DNA of 64,000 nucleotides from NCBI GenBank assembly GCA_050945135.1, contig JBMNSJ010000002.1, forward strand, positions 1-64,000. The letters run 5' to 3'. The translations under genes and the position numbers were made by a program. Within the stretch, counting starts at the first letter, position 1; the number at the start of each line of letters is the position of its first letter. The notes under the pieces were generated by a model. That model had not been told where the DNA came from. It saw only the letters and a program-made list of their open reading frames with translations, and made no database searches. Source of the stretch: WRIS01 sp050945135. Lineage in GTDB: Bacteria > Actinomycetota > Coriobacteriia > Coriobacteriales > Eggerthellaceae. Below, piece by piece: positions 8,484-17,581 of the stretch.

Positions 8484-8837
8484 ATGGCAGATTCTCAAAA
8501 TCCGCAAGAGGCTCCTGTGCCTCAACCACAGCCCCAGCCACAACCACAGCCACAGCCGCAACCCCAGCCTGCGTATTATCCACAGGCGCAAGCTCCTCTC
8601 TTGATGGAGTTAAGTGGGGGAATGAAATTTGGATGGCTGGTTGTTGGCATCTTAATGGGAATCCCTGGCATTCTTATTGCGTGGCTCTCCAATGCAGGCA
8701 ATGTTGACAAGGTCAGAAGTGACGCTGTTAAGTTTGCCGTTATCGGTATGGTAGTCAATATCGTCTTGGCGCTCTTTGTAACCTTTACCTTCGGGGCAAT
8801 GCTCGCAAGCATTGCAAGCTACGCGTCATACTACTAA
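8484..8837 (+). CDS. Small membrane protein with (Pro-Gln)n N-terminus
   Basis: 117 residues. The N-terminus carries eight consecutive Pro-Gln pairs encoded by a CCNCAR hexanucleotide run (8520-8567), then two membrane helices (GWLVVGILMGIPGILIAWL and the FAVIGMVVNIVLALFVTF region) separated by a short charged loop. Proline-rich cytoplasmic tails on small two-helix proteins are common in actinobacteria and usually uncharacterised. A TTGTCT-N19-TATACT pair at 8357-8387 could be its promoter. The leader carries a 9-bp inverted repeat (8405-8413 with 8444-8452). Replication slippage could change the repeat count between strains. Confidence 0.7.
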   Translation: MADSQNPQEAPVPQPQPQPQPQPQPQPQPAYYPQAQAPLLMELSGGMKFGWLVVGILMGIPGILIAWLSNAGNVDKVRSDAVKFAVIGMVVNIVLALFVTFTFGAMLASIASYASYY

Positions 8838-8910
8838 GCCACAAAGTGGTCTAGTAGAAGGGGTGAATGGACAATTTCACTCGCAAATTGATTTGAAAGT
8901 AGTGTTTTCG

Positions 8911-8946
8911 CAAAACGAGTCTCAGAAATGGGGCTCGTTTTGTTTC
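8911..8946 (+). terminator. Rho-independent terminator
   Basis: Perfect 9-bp stem CAAAACGAG (8911-8919) with CTCGTTTTG (8934-8942), 14-nt loop, followed by TTTCT. It separates the (PQ)n membrane protein gene from the leucine operon. The T tract is short and interrupted. Confidence 0.6.
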
Positions 8947-9011
8947 TGGTGGTACAATGGGGAGCCGAATAATCAATGAGAAGAGTAACAACGAAGCATG
9001 AAGGAGCGGGT

Positions 9012-10280
9012 ATGGCGGGTTCGATGACGATGGCGGAGAAAATTCTGGCGGCGCACGCTGGTCTCGATGAAGTTCGACCTGGGCAATTGATTGAGTGTGA
9101 GCTCGATTTAGTATTGTCAAACGATGTGACTGCTCCCATTGCCATTAGCGAAATGAAAAAAATTGGGGTTAAGAAAGTTTTCGATCCCACAAAAATAGCT
9201 CTTGTACCCGATCACTACGTTCCCAACAAAGACATTAAAAGTGCCGAGCAGGCAAAGATTGTGCGTGATTTCGCGCGCGAGCAAGGCATTACTCATTACT
9301 ATGAAGTGGGCTGCATGGGTGTCGAGCATGCCCTTTTACCCGAGCAGGGCGTTGTCGGTGCAGGAGACCTTATTATCGGCTCCGACTCTCATACCTGTAC
9401 TTATGGAGCCTTAGGTGCTTTCGCTACCGGCGTTGGGTCGACAGATGCTGCCGTAGGCTACGCTACAGGTAAAGTTTGGATGAAGGTTCCCGAGAGCTTG
9501 CTTTTTGAAATCGACGGGCAGCTTGCGCCGGGAGTTACCGGAAAAGATATCATCCTCCACATCATTGGCATGATTGGCGTTGACGGAGCGCTTTATCAAG
9601 CAATGGAATTCAGGGGAAGCGCTATCAGTTCGCTTTCTATGGAAGGGCGCATGTCAATCTCGAATATGGCAATTGAGGCAGGTGGAAAAGTCGGTCTCAT
9701 CGAAGTTGACGAGGTTACGCGTGCCTACATGGACGGCAGAGTCGAGCGTCCCTACACCGAGTACCACTCGGATCCAGATGCGCAGTATGCAAAGGTGTAT
9801 AAGATTGCAGCAGAAGACATCGTGCCTACGGTGGCTTTCCCTCATCTTCCCTCTAATACGCGGCCTGTTGCTGAGGCGCGACATGTCACTATCGATCAAT
9901 CGATAATTGGTTCTTGCACAAACGGTCGCATCGAGGACATGAGGCAAGCTGCTGAGGTTTTGCGGGGGCGCAGCGTTCATCCTCACGTTCGTTGCATTGT
10001 AATTCCAGCAACGCAGCAGGTGTTCCAACAATGTATCGCCGAGGGCCTGATGGACGTTTTCATCGATGCAAAATGTGCAGTTTCGACTCCCACTTGTGGT
10101 CCGTGTTTGGGAGGATATATGGGCATTTTGGCAGCAGGCGAGCGCTCCATTGCCACCACCAATAGAAACTTCGTTGGCCGTATGGGAGACCCCACTTCAG
10201 AGGTGTATCTTTCATCGCCAGCAGTCGCTGCAGCCAGTGCGGTTCTTGGGCACATCGGACTGCCGCAGGATTTGAATTAG
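9012..10280 (+). CDS. leuC: 3-isopropylmalate dehydratase large subunit
   Basis: 422 residues from ATG 9012, chosen because GAAGGAG sits 5-11 bases upstream; an in-frame ATG at 8976 lacks such a site. It is an aconitase-family catalytic subunit of the short homoaconitase/LeuC type. The cluster ligands are visible in GSCTNGRIEDMR (about 298) and in the CxxC of STPTCGPCLGG (about 357). With LeuD it isomerises 2-isopropylmalate to 3-isopropylmalate using a 4Fe-4S cluster. It is followed by leuD after ten bases and leuB, forming a leucine operon. No leuA is in the window. A TGGTACAAT extended -10 lies at 8950-8958. Confidence 0.95.
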   Translation: MAGSMTMAEKILAAHAGLDEVRPGQLIECELDLVLSNDVTAPIAISEMKKIGVKKVFDPTKIALVPDHYVPNKDIKSAEQAKIVRDFAREQGITHYYEVGCMGVEHALLPEQGVVGAGDLIIGSDSHTCTYGALGAFATGVGSTDAAVGYATGKVWMKVPESLLFEIDGQLAPGVTGKDIILHIIGMIGVDGALYQAMEFRGSAISSLSMEGRMSISNMAIEAGGKVGLIEVDEVTRAYMDGRVERPYTEYHSDPDAQYAKVYKIAAEDIVPTVAFPHLPSNTRPVAEARHVTIDQSIIGSCTNGRIEDMRQAAEVLRGRSVHPHVRCIVIPATQQVFQQCIAEGLMDVFIDAKCAVSTPTCGPCLGGYMGILAAGERSIATTNRNFVGRMGDPTSEVYLSSPAVAAASAVLGHIGLPQDLN

Positions 10281-10290
10281 GAGAAATAGC

Positions 10291-10788
10291 ATGCAGTTTT
10301 CTGGAGTAGTACATCGTTATGGGCGAGATGTCGACACAGATGTAATCATCCCAGCTCGTTATCTTAATACCTCTGATCCCGCAGAGTTAGCAAAGCATTG
10401 CATGGAGGATCTTGATACGAGTTTTGTTGAGAAGGTGAACGCTGGTGACATCATTGTTGCTGAAGAAAACTTCGGCTGCGGTTCTTCGAGAGAGCACGCG
10501 CCAATTGCTATCAAGGCAGCAGGAGTTGATGTGGTTATCGTAAAAAGCTTTGCGAGAATCTTTTACCGCAATGCAATCAACACAGGGCTCGCCATTCTTG
10601 AGTGTCCCGAAGCGGTAGATGCCATCAAGGATGGCGATACGGTATGTGTCGACGTGGATAGCGGTCTTATCACCAACGAAAGTACAGGCAAAACATTTCA
10701 GGCAGAGCCTTTTCCACCCTTCATTAAAGAGATTATCGAGGTAGGCGGCTTAATCAGTCGTACTCGAAAAGTGCTTGGGAAGGAATAA
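10291..10788 (+). CDS. leuD: 3-isopropylmalate dehydratase small subunit
   Basis: 165 residues, the usual length of the archaeal/actinobacterial short form. It forms the swivel domain that closes on the LeuC cluster. Its signature FGCGSSREHAPIAIKAAG (about 65-82) shapes substrate recognition. YLNTSDPAELAKHCMEDLD near the N-terminus is typical of the HacB/LeuD subfamily. The gene begins ten bases after leuC and ends six bases before leuB, with GGAG before the start codon, so the three genes are almost certainly co-transcribed and co-translated. Confidence 0.95.
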   Translation: MQFSGVVHRYGRDVDTDVIIPARYLNTSDPAELAKHCMEDLDTSFVEKVNAGDIIVAEENFGCGSSREHAPIAIKAAGVDVVIVKSFARIFYRNAINTGLAILECPEAVDAIKDGDTVCVDVDSGLITNESTGKTFQAEPFPPFIKEIIEVGGLISRTRKVLGKE

Positions 10789-10794
10789 GGAGTC

Positions 10795-11901
10795 ATGCCA
10801 CAATCCTATGAGATATGTCTCTTGCCTGGTGATGGCATCGGACCTGAGATACTCGCTGAGGGCGTTAAGGTGCTTGACACAGTGGGCACAAAATACAACA
10901 CAAGCTTTACCTATAGCGAAGCTTTGATTGGCGGTTGCGCAATCGATGAGACCGGCGAGGCGCTTCCTGCCGAAACGATTGAGACGGCAAAGGCAGCCGA
11001 TGCGGTACTTCTTGCCGCAGTTGGTGGTCCAAAATGGGATACGACCGACCCTAACAAACCTCGTCCCGAACAAGGCCTTTTAGGGATCAGAAAAGAGCTG
11101 GGTCTCTTTGCTAATTTACGCCCCGCCAAAGTGTATGAGGCGCTTATCGATGCCTCTTCGCTGAAAAAGGAAATTGTCGCATGTGTCGATGTTCTCATCG
11201 TGCGCGAGCTTACTGGTGGTCTTTACTTTGGTGCTCGCGAGCGGTGTTATGACGAGGCGGGCTGTGGACCAGAAGGTGCTCCCGGCCAGCGTGCACTTGA
11301 TACCCTCGAATACCGAGAATATGAGATTGAGCGTATTGTGCGACATGCCTTTGAGGCGGCGCTCACACGAGGCAAAAAGGTTCATTCAATCGACAAGGCA
11401 AACGTGCTGGAGTCAAGCCGTTTGTGGCGCGAAGTTGCTCATCAAGTTGCGGCTGATTATCCAGACGTAGAGCTCATTGATATGCTCGTCGATAATGCAG
11501 CGATGCAGCTCATTAACAACCCTCGTCAGTTTGATGTGGTGGTTACCGAAAACATGTTTGGAGATATCCTTTCAGATGAGGCTTCCATGATTACCGGCTC
11601 TCTTGGTATGCTGGCGAGTGCAAGCCTGGGCAAAAGTTCTGCTCTTTATGAGCCAAGTCATGGCAGCGCTCCTGATATCGCGGGGCAGGGCATAGCTAAC
11701 CCCCTGGCACAGATTCTTTCTGTCGAGATGATGCTGCGTTACAGCTTTGGCATGAACGAGGCTGCAAATGATTTGAATGAAGCGATTGCGGCAGTTCTTA
11801 ATCAGGGTTGGCGAACGGGAGACATAGCTGCAGCTGATACCCCTGCCGATAGAATCGTTGGCACGGTGGGTATGGGTGATTTAGTTGCGGAAAATATTTA
11901 G
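10795..11901 (+). CDS. leuB: 3-isopropylmalate dehydrogenase
   Basis: 368 residues, close to the standard length. It oxidises and decarboxylates 3-isopropylmalate to 2-oxoisocaproate with NAD+. Visible features are the N-terminal LLPGDGIGPEILAEG, the substrate-binding VRELTGGLYFG (about 135-145), the metal and NAD-binding TENMFGDILSDEASMITGSLGM (its DxxxD motif lies near 256), and the late EPSHGSAPDIAG adenine-binding loop. It is the third gene of the leuCDB operon. hisS follows 22 bases later and may be co-transcribed. Confidence 0.95.
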   Translation: MPQSYEICLLPGDGIGPEILAEGVKVLDTVGTKYNTSFTYSEALIGGCAIDETGEALPAETIETAKAADAVLLAAVGGPKWDTTDPNKPRPEQGLLGIRKELGLFANLRPAKVYEALIDASSLKKEIVACVDVLIVRELTGGLYFGARERCYDEAGCGPEGAPGQRALDTLEYREYEIERIVRHAFEAALTRGKKVHSIDKANVLESSRLWREVAHQVAADYPDVELIDMLVDNAAMQLINNPRQFDVVVTENMFGDILSDEASMITGSLGMLASASLGKSSALYEPSHGSAPDIAGQGIANPLAQILSVEMMLRYSFGMNEAANDLNEAIAAVLNQGWRTGDIAAADTPADRIVGTVGMGDLVAENI

Positions 11902-11923
11902 GGCTTAGAATAGAGGAACGTAC

Positions 11924-13282
11924 ATGGCATTGCAGGCTCCGGAGGGCGCAAAAGATTTATTACCTGATGAGGCAAAGTATTGGGAGATTTTTAGAAATAC
12001 CGCCTATTCAATCTTTAGCAGATATGGATATGTGCAGATAGAAACACCAATTTTCGAGCAAACCGAGCTTTTTGTTCGCGGCATCGGAGAAGCTACCGAC
12101 GTTGTTTCGAAAGAAATGTTCCAGGCAGTTTCTGGCGAGAATATGAATAAGCTCATTGCTGGTGAGAAGATTAAGCCAAAAAGCCACTTAAGCCTTCGCC
12201 CTGAGGGCACTGCTGGTGTGGTTCGGGCGGTTGTGCAACATGATTTGGTCCCCCAAGGTGCTGCCCCGGCTAAGCTTATGTATGCAGGTCCCATGTTTCG
12301 CGCCGAGCGCCCACAAAAGGGTCGTCAACGACAGTTTAATCAAGTTGGAATCGAGTGCATCGGTGCAGATGCACCAACGGTTGATGCAGAAGCAATTATA
12401 ATGCTGATTCGCTTCTTTGAAGAAATTGGAATCCCCCGGGAGTCAATGCGCTTACTAGTCAACTCAATGGGCTGTGATGACTGTCGACCCGCTTATCGCG
12501 AGCTGGTAAAGGAGTTCATCCTTGAGCATAAAGAAGATATGTGCGATGAGTGCTTACGCCGCGCTGAAATTAATCCTCTGAGGGCTTTTGATTGTAAAAA
12601 TGAGTCGTGCGCAAAAGTTATGGATGGTGCCCCAAAGATTACCGAGCATCTTTGCGATGCTTGTAGCACGCACTATAAGCAAGTAAAGGGCTACCTCGAG
12701 AGCTCCCAGCTGGATTATATTGAGGAATCGCGTTTGGTTCGCGGTCTTGATTATTACACGCGTACCGTATTTGAGGTGCAGGTCATCGAAGGGCTTGGAT
12801 CGCAAAATGCTATTGGCGGTGGTGGACGCTACGATAAACTTTCCGAAGAAGTAGGAGGGCGCCCAACTCCTGGTTTAGGTTTTGCTCTTGGTTATGAGCG
12901 CTGTGTATTGGCCCTGCGTGCAACAGGGTTCGAATTTCCTGTAGCTCAAACATGCGATATCTTTATAGCAAGTGTCGACGATTCGGTACGCAGTGCTGCT
13001 TTTAATCTTGCTCGGCAGTGTCGTGATGCGGGCTTGGTGGTTGATCTAGATCATCAGAGTAGAAGCCTGAAAAGCCAGTTTAAGTTAGCAGATAAGCTTT
13101 CTTCGAAGATTGTATGTATCTTAGGTCCCGATGAGCTGGCGAATTCTTCGGTAAAGCTGCGTAATATGGATACGCGCGAAGAAAAGCTGCTGAGCTTCGA
13201 TGAGTTGACAAAAGTCTTGCATGCAAGCGCAGACAGCAGTCAGATATGTGTCGAAGCACTGATTAGCCAGGTGTTTGAGTAG
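11924..13282 (+). CDS. hisS: Histidyl-tRNA synthetase
   Basis: 452 residues. It is a class II aminoacyl-tRNA synthetase that charges tRNA-His in the cytoplasm. Motif 2 (FRAERPQKGRQRQFNQVG, about 124-141), the histidine-binding LVRGLDYYTRTVFE loop (about 270), motif 3 (GLGFALGYERCVLAL, about 318) and the C-terminal anticodon-binding domain are present in order. The segment DDCRPAYRELVKEFILEHKEDMCDECLRR carries paired cysteines, with more in the following CKNESCAKVMD and LCDACSTHY, a probable zinc-binding knob seen in many bacterial HisRS. The hisS-aspS pair is a conserved bacterial arrangement. Confidence 0.96.
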   Translation: MALQAPEGAKDLLPDEAKYWEIFRNTAYSIFSRYGYVQIETPIFEQTELFVRGIGEATDVVSKEMFQAVSGENMNKLIAGEKIKPKSHLSLRPEGTAGVVRAVVQHDLVPQGAAPAKLMYAGPMFRAERPQKGRQRQFNQVGIECIGADAPTVDAEAIIMLIRFFEEIGIPRESMRLLVNSMGCDDCRPAYRELVKEFILEHKEDMCDECLRRAEINPLRAFDCKNESCAKVMDGAPKITEHLCDACSTHYKQVKGYLESSQLDYIEESRLVRGLDYYTRTVFEVQVIEGLGSQNAIGGGGRYDKLSEEVGGRPTPGLGFALGYERCVLALRATGFEFPVAQTCDIFIASVDDSVRSAAFNLARQCRDAGLVVDLDHQSRSLKSQFKLADKLSSKIVCILGPDELANSSVKLRNMDTREEKLLSFDELTKVLHASADSSQICVEALISQVFE

Positions 13283-13361
13283 GGCCAAGCCAGCTAAGCC
13301 TAGATTTTGCATGAAGTGTAAAGCGGTACCAGCACAAACGAGTTTTCTGGAATATAATAAC

Positions 13362-13382
13362 CACGGTCTTTGAGCGACCGTG
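13362..13382 (+). other. Hairpin between hisS and aspS
   Basis: Perfect 7-bp stem CACGGTC (13362-13368) with GACCGTG (13376-13382) around a 7-nt loop. Only a weak T-rich stretch follows, so it may be a weak terminator of hisS or a structured part of the aspS leader. Confidence 0.4.
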
Positions 13383-13425
13383 ATTCTTAATAAACGTAAG
13401 ATGAGTCAAGGAGTAATGAAGCTGT

Positions 13426-15204
13426 ATGAGCGATTTCATGAATGAGTACTGTACCCATACGCACACCTGCGGACAGCTGCGTAAAGAAGATGTTGGCACG
13501 GAGGTTGTTTTGTGTGGCTGGGTGTGGCATAACCGCGATCATGGAGGGCTCATTTTCGTAGATCTTAGGGACCGTGCTGGATATACACAATGCGTTATCG
13601 ATCCAGACTGTGTCAATGCAGATGATTTTGGCGTTGCTGAGCATCTTGGTCGGGAGTGGGTTATTGAGGTTACCGGCTCAGTGCGTGCGCGTACCGAAGA
13701 CGTGGTAAACCCCAACATGCTTACCGGCGAGATTGAAGTTGTCGCTTCGTTAATCAAGGTACTCAATACCTCAAACACGCCTCCTTTCTCTATAGAAGAT
13801 GGTATCGAAACCGATGAGACCACTCGCATGAAGTGGCGTTATTTAGATATTCGCCGTCCAGAAATGCTTGAGAATCTTAAGCTTCGTCACACCATCACTA
13901 CCGCGATGCGCTCAGCGCTTAACAAGCGTGAGTTCCTCGAGGTCGAAACACCTATTCTCGCGAAATCAACTCCTGAAGGAGCGCGCGATTATATTGTTCC
14001 TTCCCGCCCTAATCCGGGTAAGTTCTATGCGCTTCCGCAAAGCCCTCAGCTTCTCAAGCAGATGCTTATGGTGGGTGGCGTCGAGCGCTATTACCAGATA
14101 GCGCGCTGTTTCCGCGATGAAGACTTGCGTGCAGATCGTCAGCCAGAGTTTACTCAAGTCGATATTGAGATGAGCTTTGTAACGCAAGATGACATTATGA
14201 GCTTGATGGAAGATGCAATGGCTGAGGTATTTGAGGCTGTTGGCATTAAGCACGAGTTTCCGCTTACGCGTATGGAATACGCGGAGTCGATGGAGCGTTT
14301 CGGAAACGATCGCCCCGATACCCGCTTTGGCATGGAGCTGGTTGATTTAACCGAAGTTGTTCGCGACTGTGGCTTTAAAGTCTTTTCCTCTGTTGCACAA
14401 TCTGGCGGGGTAGTGAAAGCTATTAATGCCCGTGGTGCGGGTGATTGGAGCCGCGGCGAGGTTGAGAAGTTGGCGGATATTGCTTCAGAGAATGGCGCAA
14501 AGGGAATGGCATGGATTGCGTTTACAAGCGACGGCCAGGAAAAAAGCCCCATCATCAAGTTCTTTAGCGACGAAGAATTTGCAGCAATGAAGCAAGCCCT
14601 CGATACGCAGCCGGGTGATTTGATTTTATTCGCTGCTGATACATACGAGGTTGCAAGTGCCGTGCTCTCTGCCTTGCGCCTTCATATGGCTAATGCTTTG
14701 GGTGTTGAGCGCTCAGAGCACTCACTGATGTGGGTAGTGAATTTCCCCTTATTTAAATATGACAAGGATGAAGATCGCTATGCCGCCGAGCATCATCCTT
14801 TTACGCTTGTGCGTGAAGAGGATCTTGACAAGATTGAAACTGATCCGTTGCAATGCGGTAGCTACTCCTACGACTTAATTATGGACGGCTTCGAAGTTGG
14901 CGGCGGTACAATGCGTATCCACAACGAAGAACTGCAACGTCAGGTTCTTCGTAAGATCGGGTTAAGCGACGAAGAGATTAACGAGAAATTTGGATACCTT
15001 ATTGAGGCTCTCGGTTTAGGTGCGCCTCCGCATGGCGGCATTGCTTTGGGTCTCGACCGCTTGGTTATGCTGTGTGCTGGTAAAGATTCCATTCGCGACG
15101 TTATTGCCTTCCCGAAGACAAGCTCGGCATCAGATCCTATGACTGAGGCACCAGATCGAGTTAGCGCCCGCCAGCTCAAAGAAGTTGGTTTGCGTATCCT
15201 CTAG
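13426..15204 (+). CDS. aspS: Aspartyl-tRNA synthetase
   Basis: 592 residues, the size of the bacterial-type enzyme with an inserted GAD domain. It has the N-terminal OB-fold anticodon domain (CGWVWHNRDHGGLIFVDLRD), class II motif 2 (ARCFRDEDLRADRQPEFTQ, about 220-238), the GAD insert (about 290-410) and motif 3 (GLGAPPHGGIALGLDRL, about 530-546). It charges tRNA-Asp. Whether it also mischarges tRNA-Asn cannot be settled without knowing if AsnRS or GatCAB exists elsewhere. AAGGAG lies 12 bases before the start. Confidence 0.96.
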   Translation: MSDFMNEYCTHTHTCGQLRKEDVGTEVVLCGWVWHNRDHGGLIFVDLRDRAGYTQCVIDPDCVNADDFGVAEHLGREWVIEVTGSVRARTEDVVNPNMLTGEIEVVASLIKVLNTSNTPPFSIEDGIETDETTRMKWRYLDIRRPEMLENLKLRHTITTAMRSALNKREFLEVETPILAKSTPEGARDYIVPSRPNPGKFYALPQSPQLLKQMLMVGGVERYYQIARCFRDEDLRADRQPEFTQVDIEMSFVTQDDIMSLMEDAMAEVFEAVGIKHEFPLTRMEYAESMERFGNDRPDTRFGMELVDLTEVVRDCGFKVFSSVAQSGGVVKAINARGAGDWSRGEVEKLADIASENGAKGMAWIAFTSDGQEKSPIIKFFSDEEFAAMKQALDTQPGDLILFAADTYEVASAVLSALRLHMANALGVERSEHSLMWVVNFPLFKYDKDEDRYAAEHHPFTLVREEDLDKIETDPLQCGSYSYDLIMDGFEVGGGTMRIHNEELQRQVLRKIGLSDEEINEKFGYLIEALGLGAPPHGGIALGLDRLVMLCAGKDSIRDVIAFPKTSSASDPMTEAPDRVSARQLKEVGLRIL

Positions 15205-15352
15205 GCTCTCGCGCTCTTTACCTCCTTATCGTTTTTTGCCTTGTAAACAGGACAGACGATTGTTACGGTTAGGTCACAGTGCCGTTATTTGGTTGGTAAT
15301 ACGTTACCTTAGATAGGTCGATTGTTCTTACGAACGGGAAGGGGTTTAAAGA

Positions 15353-15571
15353 ATGGCAAAGAAAAAGAAAACAAAGCCAGAAGAGATTGCTGCAAAAGCT
15401 CATAAGGATGCGATAAAGCTTGAGGCAAAGGCAGAAAAAGCGGTTAAGGATGCTCAGAAAAAAGTGAGCAAACTCAGCAAAAAAGAGAAGGCACGCTTTG
15501 AGAAACCTGTTGCGACCAAAAAAGATCAAGCTGTTAAAGCCGTAAAGAAAAAGGCTCCTAAGAAAAAATAA
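15353..15571 (+). CDS. Small, highly basic Lys/Ala-rich protein
   Basis: 72 residues, more than a third of them lysine, with Ala, Glu and Gln. It is predicted to be one long charged helix (AIKLEAKAEKAVKDAQKKVSKL) with lysine clusters at both ends. It resembles the C-terminal tails of histone H1-like or HupB-like proteins, so nucleic-acid binding is plausible, but there is no recognisable domain. GGGAAGGGG upstream provides a ribosome site, and a strong terminator follows 25 bases after the stop, so it is a well-delimited single-gene unit. Confidence 0.7.
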   Translation: MAKKKKTKPEEIAAKAHKDAIKLEAKAEKAVKDAQKKVSKLSKKEKARFEKPVATKKDQAVKAVKKKAPKKK

Positions 15572-15596
15572 CAGCTAGCTCGATAAAAGATTATTC

Positions 15597-15626
15597 GGAC
15601 GTCATCAAAGGTGGCGTCCTTTTTTT
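15597..15626 (+). terminator. Rho-independent terminator of the Lys-rich gene
   Basis: A 9-bp stem GGACGTCAT with GTGGCGTCC (two G-U pairs), 5-nt loop, followed by seven T. It lies between convergent genes. Confidence 0.85.
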
Positions 15627-15663
15627 GCCACAGCCAAAAGATCGATAGTGCGTGACTTTCGGC

Positions 15664-16812
15664 TTATAGTCGTACCGAACGGAAGCTGTCGTAGCTAAGT
15701 TTGCTCATGCCAAAAATCTCTTTGGTAATTGTTTCGTTTTCTTCAAGCACAACGGCATATATCAAAAAGTCGTCCCAAACGATAAGAGCTTCCTTTTCGG
15801 CCTGAGAAAGGTTTGAGAAATCTCGGATAAAGTTTTTCATGCCCGCAATTTGCTCAGTAACGATAAAGCCTTGATCGGTTCGCTCTACCGACGTCAAGAA
15901 TTTCTTGGAAACCACGATGGTTTTAATCAATACCGCAAGGGGCAGTATGAAGGCTGCAAAGAGGAGCACGCCTGCAACAAGAAGCACGAGCAGCTGCGTA
16001 GCCATAACGGGATCGACGATGAGGTATTCAATTTGCTCATAGAGCGTGAGGTTTTCGGTGGGGATTGCGGCTAAATAGGCATCTATCTTGTCAAAGTCTA
16101 GTACAACTGTCGTAACTATAACAGTCGATAGCAAAAGTAGAATCGACCCGAGGCATCCTAGAAAACAACCTTTTGGAGCCGTGTTCTTTTGGTCTTTGTA
16201 GTGCTTGAGCAAGCCTGTGCTCTCTCCCTCACTACGTGCTTCTTGGAGAGCTAGGTCTTTCCAGAGGGCTAGCCCATCTTGCGTAAAACCACCTCGTTCC
16301 AGTTCATCCAATAATATGAAGTCGCTTTTCTTGAGGTCTGGGTGTTCGCGGTTGCTTACCGTAACGAGATTTCCGGAAAATGAAACAACGCCTTTCATGA
16401 CATATGTGAGGATGAGTGCCGATACGTCTTTTTTCGTCTCAATCTCAAGATCAACCAAAAGACTAATCATGACAGGGGAGAGACCAGTGAGTTTTTCGCG
16501 GTAATAATCTATTCCTTCGACAGCGTGATAGCTGGCGTTCTTGAGAGCGTTTTTCCGTAAGTAGTGGGTGATTGCGCGCCAGATTATAACTAGTGGAGCT
16601 GATAGGAAGGCGGCATACAGAACAAAGAAAAGAGTGATAAAGAGCAGGGCTGAGAGATTGTGTGCATCCAGCGCTCCGGTGAAGTATTCGATAAAATTCC
16701 CGTTCACAAAAGCTAAATAAAGCAATGCAAGAAGAGGAATCAGCCAAGCTAGCCTATCAAGTAGCTTCCATCGCGCTATTCTTTGAGTTTCGAAACGCTT
16801 ATTCTTTTTCAC
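15664..16812 (-). CDS. DUF2207-like membrane protein lacking the usual N-terminal domain
   Basis: 382 residues. Two membrane helices near the N-terminus (about 18-90) are followed by a soluble segment with MISLLVDLEIETKKDVSALILTYVMKG. Two helices come next (about 205-290), then a C-terminal NFIRDFSNLSQAEKEALIVWDDFLIYAVVL segment typical of the cytoplasmic end of DUF2207 proteins. The large N-terminal extracellular domain of canonical members is absent. The protein's role is unknown; the family is widespread in actinobacterial envelopes. It is monocistronic, convergent with the Lys-rich gene. Confidence 0.65.
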   Translation of the reverse strand: MKKNKRFETQRIARWKLLDRLAWLIPLLALLYLAFVNGNFIEYFTGALDAHNLSALLFITLFFVLYAAFLSAPLVIIWRAITHYLRKNALKNASYHAVEGIDYYREKLTGLSPVMISLLVDLEIETKKDVSALILTYVMKGVVSFSGNLVTVSNREHPDLKKSDFILLDELERGGFTQDGLALWKDLALQEARSEGESTGLLKHYKDQKNTAPKGCFLGCLGSILLLLSTVIVTTVVLDFDKIDAYLAAIPTENLTLYEQIEYLIVDPVMATQLLVLLVAGVLLFAAFILPLAVLIKTIVVSKKFLTSVERTDQGFIVTEQIAGMKNFIRDFSNLSQAEKEALIVWDDFLIYAVVLEENETITKEIFGMSKLSYDSFRSVRL

Positions 16813-16931
16813 CGTTGAATCCTTGCCCTACGAACGACCTCGGATAGTATACTGCACAATCTTTGTAATTCAGCTCTTTGGGAGATGCTTTCTGTGCCGA
16901 AAAAGATCCATTCTGAGGAAATGAGGCACGT

Positions 16932-16959
16932 AAAAAACACCCCCCGAACGGAGGGTGTT
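16932..16959 (-). terminator. Strong Rho-independent terminator of hpf
   Basis: On the minus strand a 10-bp stem AACACCCTCC with GGGGGGTGTT (one G-U pair), 4-nt loop, followed by six T. It lies 35 bases after the hpf stop. Confidence 0.9.
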
Positions 16960-16993
16960 AATCTTTGTCGCTCGTATTAAGCGTGCGAAAGCT

Positions 16994-17581
16994 TTAAGCC
17001 TCAACCTCTTCAGTCTGCTTGAGCAAACCGTAGCCGCCGTCAATTCGACGATACAGTACGTGCACCAGTCCAGAATCGCGATCGGTATAGGCGAAGAAAT
17101 CGTGGCCGAGTAAGTCGATGTTGATAAGAGCTTCTTCTTCGGTCAAAGGAGCAAACTCAATTTCCTTTACACGAACCACTTCATCATTATGGGAAAGTTC
17201 TGCCATGAGTTGATCGTAATCGGTTGCAGGAGGAGTTGCAGTTTCTTGGACCGATTTTTCGGCACCTGCGCGAATTTTGCGATCGATGACCTTTGTTTTG
17301 TACTTGCGAAGCTGACGAACTACCTTTGCTGCAGCCACGTCGATAGCAGCATACATATCCTCTTCGTGTTCTTCAACGCGAACAATATGACCTTTAGTGC
17401 GCAAGGTTACCTCGCACACGGCAGGACGTGGATTGGCAGGGTTTTTTTCAACGAGTAAAACGACTTCGGCGTCGAGTGGACTGATGTCCATGACCCTCAT
17501 CGAGTGTCCGATTTTCTCTTCAGCGTACTCACGCAGTGCATCGGTTACAGGCATTTTGCGTCCGGTGACGGTAATACTCAT
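16994..17581 (-). CDS. hpf: Ribosome hibernation promoting factor, long form
   Basis: 195 residues from the ATG at 17581, with AGAGG eight bases upstream; an in-frame GTG at 17590 overlaps the ribosome site and is less likely. The N-terminal S30AE/RaiA domain (about 1-100) starts MSITVTGRKMPVTDALREYAEEK. A linker and the C-terminal dimerisation domain follow, with FFAYTDRDSGLVHVLYRRIDGGYGLL (about 160-185). The long form dimerises 70S ribosomes into inactive 100S particles during stationary phase or stress. It is monocistronic with its own terminator. Confidence 0.95.
   Translation of the reverse strand: MSITVTGRKMPVTDALREYAEEKIGHSMRVMDISPLDAEVVLLVEKNPANPRPAVCEVTLRTKGHIVRVEEHEEDMYAAIDVAAAKVVRQLRKYKTKVIDRKIRAGAEKSVQETATPPATDYDQLMAELSHNDEVVRVKEIEFAPLTEEEALINIDLLGHDFFAYTDRDSGLVHVLYRRIDGGYGLLKQTEEVEA

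Noticed and set aside
8945..8965. Possible T-box (GGTGGTAC) upstream of leuC
   Set aside because: Only a partial match to the T-box core, with no specifier stem or antiterminator. It is better read as an extended -10 TGGTACAAT.
16800..16990. Convergent terminator serving the DUF2207-like gene as well
   Set aside because: The hairpin at 16932-16959 lies upstream of that gene, not downstream. It serves hpf only.
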